NCBI RefSeq assembly: GCF_010727325.1
Contig: NZ_AP022565.1
Location: 3,410,001 to 3,474,000 of the forward strand
Source of the DNA: Mycolicibacterium alvei
Lineage (GTDB): Bacteria > Actinomycetota > Actinomycetes > Mycobacteriales > Mycobacteriaceae
DNA length: 64,000 bases
Direction: 5' to 3'
This document shows positions 60,339 through 64,000 of this stretch, piece after piece. Numbering within the stretch: position 1 is the first letter of the stretch; every line of letters starts with the position of its first letter. Made by a program: the position numbers and the translations under genes. Under the pieces are notes generated by a model that saw only the letters and a list, made by a program, of their open reading frames with translations, was not told the origin of the DNA and ran no database searches.

Positions 60339-61577
60339 TTACTTCTCGCAGGGCACGCAGGAAACTGTGAACACGCCGCGCGACAACATGACACCCCCCA
60401 TCGCGGCCAAGATCAGGGCGGCCGCGGCGCCCACGGTCGGGACGGCACCGCCGTGGTCGTAGAGGCCACCACCGATCAGCGCACCGCCCATGATGCCCAC
60501 CTGGAACGCCGCGACGTACCGCCCGGAAGCGCCGTCGGGGTCGTCCGGGGAGGTGCGCATCGCCGAGGCCTGCAGCATCGGCGGCAACGCCGTGGACGCC
60601 GCGCCCCAGATCACCACCGCCGCCACGCCGAGCACCACCGCACCCGGCCCGGACCACGATTCGAGGGCGAGGACCGACAGGGTCAGCAGTGCGGCGGCCA
60701 GCACGGCCAGACACCCCAGTACCGAGGCCTTCGGCCACAGGTCCAAGGGCCGGGCCATGGCCGCCATCCCGGCCAGGCCGGCGATCCCGAAACCGGCCAG
60801 CAGCCAGGCCAGGTGCGGGCCGTGTATCCCGACCACGTCCCGGATGATCACCACGATGAAGGTGAAGGCGATGAAATGCCCGGTGACACCGATCAGCGTG
60901 AGTATCGACAAGGTGCGCAGCCGACGATTGCGCCGGTGCCTGCGCGGCGTCGGTGTGAGGGCGGACGCGGATGCGAGCGGCGGAAGCATCGTCCACGCGG
61001 CCAGGGCCACCACTGCCGCGGTCACGGCAATCACCGCAACCGCGGAACGCCAGCCCCACATTTCACTCATTGCCGCGGCAAGCGGGTTGCCCACCACCAG
61101 GGCCAGGCCGGTACCGACATAGACCGCTGCGGTGGCGCGGCCGGCGTGGCTGGCCGGGACCAGTCGTGCACCGATCGGGGCGATCACCGACCACATCAGC
61201 CCGTGGGCCAATGCGCACAGCACCCGCCCACCGGCCAGCACCGCGAAGTTGGGTGCCAGTGCCGAGATCACCTGCGAGATCGTCAGACACACCAGCGTTG
61301 CGACCAGGGTCCGGCGTCGGGGCCAGCGTGCCGTCAGCCCGACCAGCGCGACCGTGGTGAGCGCGGCGACCAGGGCGTAGCTGGCCATCAGCGTGGCGAC
61401 CAGGCCCGCACTGACCTGAAGATCGGTGGCGATCGCCGGCAGGGCACCGACCGGGAGCATCTCGGCGGTGACATAGATGAACGCCGCCGCCGCGAGGACG
61501 GCGAGCTGCGCGGCCACGCGCGGCGTCCACGGGCTGGCGTGGGCGGGGAGCGATTCGCCGGTGACGCTGAAGATCAT
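60339..61577 (-). CDS. MFS transporter (Rv0191-type)
   Basis: The product has 412 residues with about 12 transmembrane helices. Features include the start of helix 1 (LAVLAAAAFIYVTAEMLPVG), the loop motif VGLTARWPRRRTLV, and the antiporter-like GTGLALVVGNPLAAAMS segment. It starts at the ATG at 61577. The family includes proton-driven drug exporters of the DHA1 group; Rv0191 has been described as a drug exporter, but no substrate is implied here. It is divergent from the thiamine-binding gene. Confidence 0.85.
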   Translation of the reverse strand: MIFSVTGESLPAHASPWTPRVAAQLAVLAAAAFIYVTAEMLPVGALPAIATDLQVSAGLVATLMASYALVAALTTVALVGLTARWPRRRTLVATLVCLTISQVISALAPNFAVLAGGRVLCALAHGLMWSVIAPIGARLVPASHAGRATAAVYVGTGLALVVGNPLAAAMSEMWGWRSAVAVIAVTAAVVALAAWTMLPPLASASALTPTPRRHRRNRRLRTLSILTLIGVTGHFIAFTFIVVIIRDVVGIHGPHLAWLLAGFGIAGLAGMAAMARPLDLWPKASVLGCLAVLAAALLTLSVLALESWSGPGAVVLGVAAVVIWGAASTALPPMLQASAMRTSPDDPDGASGRYVAAFQVGIMGGALIGGGLYDHGGAVPTVGAAAALILAAMGGVMLSRGVFTVSCVPCEK

Positions 61578-61676
61578 GCTGGGTTGCCACGGTAGCGCGC
61601 CTACGTGGCCGTACGTGGTTGCCGATCCGAAGCGGTGCCGCCGCGGTGTGACGAACGCGGGCGCACAATCGATGCT

Positions 61677-61976
61677 GTGATTGTCGCGTTCAGCATCAGC
61701 CCGACGGGCGGGGATGAAACCGGAAGTGTCAGCGCCGCGGTGGCCGAGGCCGTACGGGTGGTGCGGGCCTCGGGCCTGCCCAACGAGACCAACGCCATGT
61801 TCACCAACATCGAAGGCGAATGGGACGACGTCATGGCCGTGGTGAAACAGGCCGTGGAGGTCGTGGCGGCGGTATCCCCGCGGGTCAGCCTGGTGTTGAA
61901 GGCTGACATCCGGCCCGGCTACACCGGACAGCTCAACGCGAAGGTCGAGCGGATCGAGCAGGCGCTGGGCGGCTAG
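61677..61976 (+). CDS. MTH1187/YkoF-like thiamine-binding family protein
   Basis: The product has 99 residues from the GTG at 61677 (first residues MIVAFSISPTGG). The ferredoxin-like fold family DUF77 is indicated by the N-terminus, NAMFTNIEGEWDDVMAVVKQ and the helix-strand pattern ending RIEQALGG. Some relatives bind thiamine or HMP. Longer frames upstream lie in the divergent promoter and are rejected. Its 3' end overlaps the convergent ricR gene by 4 bp. Confidence 0.85.
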   Translation: MIVAFSISPTGGDETGSVSAAVAEAVRVVRASGLPNETNAMFTNIEGEWDDVMAVVKQAVEVVAAVSPRVSLVLKADIRPGYTGQLNAKVERIEQALGG

Positions 61977-62278
61977 GAGCGGACCAGGCGGGCGATGGCC
62001 GCCGATGCCTCGGCCAGCTTGGCCTCGGCCTGCTCCCCACCCTCGGAGACGGCCTGTGTCACGCAATGTCCGAGGTGCTCGTCGAGCAGACCGAGCGCCA
62101 CGGACTGCAGCGCACTGTTGACGGCGCTGATCTGGGTGAGGACGTCGATGCAGTACTTGTCCTCGTCGATCATCTTGGCGATGCCCCGGACCTGGCCTTC
62201 GACCCGGCGCAGCCGCTTGGCGTAGTTGTCCTTCTGCGCCGAGTAGCCATGTGCACCCGAGTGATCAGCCGCGTCCAT
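61973..62278 (-). CDS. ricR: RicR, CsoR-family copper-sensing repressor
   Basis: The product has 101 residues from the ATG at 62278 (MDAADHSGAH). The Cu(I) ligands of CsoR/RicR are in place: the first Cys in DKYCIDVLTQ and His-Cys in EHLGHC (C-H-C triad). The N-terminal region includes KRLRRVEGQVRGIAKMI, the DNA-binding face. RicR (Rv0190) represses its own gene and other copper-response genes until Cu(I) binds. A perfect RicR/CsoR box lies just upstream at 62295-62309, supporting autoregulation. It is divergent from ilvD. Confidence 0.95.
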   Translation of the reverse strand: MDAADHSGAHGYSAQKDNYAKRLRRVEGQVRGIAKMIDEDKYCIDVLTQISAVNSALQSVALGLLDEHLGHCVTQAVSEGGEQAEAKLAEASAAIARLVRS

Positions 62279-62294
62279 GGATCCAGTATACGGG

Positions 62295-62309
62295 TACCCC
62301 ACCGGGGTA
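62295..62309. promoter_or_regulatory. RicR/CsoR operator
   Basis: TACCC-caccg-GGGTA fits the TACCC-N5-GGGTA palindrome recognised by RicR and CsoR repressors. It lies 16 bp before the ricR ATG and 58 bp before ilvD, so ilvD may also fall under copper control. Confidence 0.85.
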
Positions 62310-62367
62310 TGCATATCTCTGAGAAAGAATTTGGGCGGCTAACTAATCGAGGGGCATACTTACCGGC

Positions 62368-64000
62368 ATGTCTGCCGAGACCCCTGACACTTCTCTTCGC
62401 GCAAGCGGCTCCATGTCCAAGCCGGAGCCCGACATCAAGCCCCGCAGCCGCGACGTCACCGACGGCCTGGAGAAGGCCGCGGCCCGGGGAATGCTGCGCG
62501 CGGTAGGGATGGGTGACGACGACTGGGTCAAACCGCAGATCGGCGTCGGGTCGTCATGGAACGAGATCACCCCGTGCAACATGTCGCTGCAGCGACTCGC
62601 GCAGGACGTCAAGGCCGGAGTCCACGAGGCCGGCGGGTTCCCGCTGGAGTTCGGCACCATCTCGGTGTCCGACGGCATCTCGATGGGCCACGAGGGGATG
62701 CACTTCTCGCTGGTCTCCCGCGAGGTGATCGCCGACAGCGTCGAGACCGTGATGCAGGCCGAGCGCCTGGACGGCAGTGTGCTGCTGGCCGGTTGCGACA
62801 AGTCGATCCCCGGCATGCTGATGGCTGCGGCGCGGCTGGACCTGGCCAGCGTGTTCTTCTACAACGGCTCGATCATGCCGGGTGTTGCCAAGCTGACCGA
62901 CGGCACCGAGAAGGAAGTCACGATCATCGACGCCTTCGAGGCGGTCGGCGCGTGCGCGCGCGGGCTGATGTCACGTGCGGACGTCGACATCATCGAGCGT
63001 GCGATCTGTCCGGGCGAGGGAGCGTGCGGCGGCATGTACACCGCCAACACCATGGCGTCGGCTGCCGAGGCACTGGGCATGTCGCTGCCCGGCAGCGCGT
63101 CGCCGGTCGCCATCGACAAGCGGCGCGGCGAGTACGCCCGCAAGTCGGGCGAGGCCGTCGTCGAGATGCTGCGCCGCGGAATCACCGCCCGCGACATCCT
63201 CACCAAGGACGCCTTCGAGAACGCGATCGCCGTCGTGATGGCCTTCGGCGGGTCCACCAACGCGGTGCTGCACCTGCTGGCAATCGCCCGCGAGGCCGAG
63301 GTCGATTTGACGCTGGCCGACTTCACCCGCATCGGGGCCAAGGTCCCGCACCTGGCCGACGTGAAGCCCTTCGGCCGCCATGTGATGAAGGACGTCGACG
63401 AGATCGGCGGCGTGCCCGTCGTCATGCGCGCACTGCTGGATGCCGGCCTGCTGCACGGTGACTGCTTGACCGTCACCGGTAAGACCATGGCCGAGAACCT
63501 GGCCCACATCGCGCCGCCCGATCCGGACGGCAAGGTGCTGCGGGCGATGAACAACCCGATCCACCCGACCGGCGGCATCACGATCCTGCACGGATCACTG
63601 GCTCCCGAGGGGGCCGTGGTGAAGTCCGCAGGGTTCGAGTCAGACGTGTTCGAGGGCACCGCAAGGGTTTTCGAGCGCGAGCGGTCGGCCCTGGACGCAT
63701 TGGAGGACGGCACCATCACCCACGGCGACGTCGTGGTGATCCGCTACGAGGGTCCCAAGGGCGGCCCCGGCATGCGCGAGATGCTGGCCATCACCGGCGC
63801 CATCAAGGGCGCCGGGCTGGGCAAGGACGTCCTGCTGATGACCGACGGCCGGTTCTCCGGCGGGACGACAGGCCTGTGCGTCGGGCACATCGCCCCGGAG
63901 GCTGTCGACGGCGGGCCCATCGCGTTCGTCCGCGACGGTGACCGGATCCGCCTCAACGTGGCCGACGGAACGTTGGACGTCCTCGTCGACGAGGCTGAGT
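62368..64000 (+). CDS. ilvD: Dihydroxy-acid dehydratase IlvD (3' truncated by window edge)
   Basis: About 544 of an expected ~575 residues are visible. The start used is the ATG at 62368; an internal ATG at 62413 ([10 protein letters not shown]) is an alternative. The iron-sulphur cysteines are seen in [21 protein letters not shown] and [16 protein letters not shown]. It converts 2,3-dihydroxy-3-methylvalerate and 2,3-dihydroxyisovalerate to the 2-oxo acids of isoleucine and valine (and leucine) biosynthesis. Its [2Fe-2S]-type centre is copper-sensitive in general, and it faces the copper regulator ricR. The C-terminus lies outside the window. Confidence 0.96.
   Translation, partial: MSAETPDTSLRASGSMSKPEPDIKPRSRDVTDGLEKAAARGMLRAVGMGDDDWVKPQIGVGSSWNEITPCNMSLQRLAQDVKAGVHEAGGFPLEFGTISVSDGISMGHEGMHFSLVSREVIADSVETVMQAERLDGSVLLAGCDKSIPGMLMAAARLDLASVFFYNGSIMPGVAKLTDGTEKEVTIIDAFEAVGACARGLMSRADVDIIERAICPGEGACGGMYTANTMASAAEALGMSLPGSASPVAIDKRRGEYARKSGEAVVEMLRRGITARDILTKDAFENAIAVVMAFGGSTNAVLHLLAIAREAEVDLTLADFTRIGAKVPHLADVKPFGRHVMKDVDEIGGVPVVMRALLDAGLLHGDCLTVTGKTMAENLAHIAPPDPDGKVLRAMNNPIHPTGGITILHGSLAPEGAVVKSAGFESDVFEGTARVFERERSALDALEDGTITHGDVVVIRYEGPKGGPGMREMLAITGAIKGAGLGKDVLLMTDGRFSGGTTGLCVGHIAPEAVDGGPIAFVRDGDRIRLNVADGTLDVLVDEAE

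Noticed and set aside
1..64000. Insertion sequences, prophage genes, CRISPR arrays, tRNA or rRNA genes
   Set aside because: No transposase or integrase motifs, no regularly spaced repeats and no tRNA-like or rRNA-like sequences were recognised on either strand.

Overview
The window is GC-rich chromosomal DNA from a rapidly growing mycobacterium (Mycolicibacterium-type). From about 19.8 kb to the right edge, gene content and order closely follow the M. tuberculosis Rv0189c-Rv0221 block, inverted: lipC/diacylglycerol acyltransferase, lipW-like esterase, MaoC protein, fadD4, PEP carboxykinase, a two-gene dynamin-like GTPase operon, trmB, a NYN protein, mmpL3, an AI-2E-type permease, hemophore genes, mmpL11, Rv0201c/Rv0200/Rv0199-like genes, zmp1, an L,D-transpeptidase, an MFS exporter, ricR and ilvD. 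I saw no insertion sequence, CRISPR array, tRNA or rRNA, and no gene-free stretch over 300 bases.

Region 1 (1-4.8 kb): a left-truncated glycine-rich PadR-like gene sits divergent from a MarR gene across a perfect 8-bp-arm palindrome. Then comes a tightly overlapping three-gene operon: AveC-like membrane protein, NorQ/MoxR-type AAA+ ATPase, NorD-type VWA protein.

Region 2 (4.9-19.8 kb) is an accessory catabolic cluster and the most unusual part of the window. It holds a TetR regulator, an ACMSD-like amidohydrolase, an aldehyde dehydrogenase, two Rieske oxygenase alpha subunits each followed by a paralogous ~110-residue protein, a second amidohydrolase lacking its metal-binding HxH, a MarR regulator, a fatty-acid desaturase, a KshB-like FAD/[2Fe-2S] reductase, an SDR, a TauD-type dioxygenase, a SnoaL-like protein, a 3Fe-4S ferredoxin and a GMC oxidoreductase. 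Together they look like a complete ring or chain oxidation route for an unidentified hydrophobic substrate. The second Rieske protein has lost both histidine ligands of its cluster (Cys-x-Arg / Cys-x-x-Cys) but keeps its mononuclear-iron residues. CAAG/CTTG dyads occur in several of the intergenic regions.

Region 3 (19.8-35.4 kb) is lipid metabolism: WS/DGAT, LipC-like esterase, a double-domain acyl-CoA dehydrogenase with a perfect CRP-type site, a LipW-like esterase, an SDR, and a five-gene translationally coupled operon (fadD4, enoyl-CoA hydratase, MaoC, CaiB-like CoA transferase, YtcJ-like amidohydrolase). A class III cyclase fused to a STAND ATPase follows.

Region 4 (35.5-64 kb) is the conserved cell-envelope and core block. 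mmpL3 carries an apparent -1 frameshift in its cytoplasmic tail. Beside mmpL11 are two secreted hemophore-type proteins and a PrrAB-like two-component system. The window ends inside ilvD.
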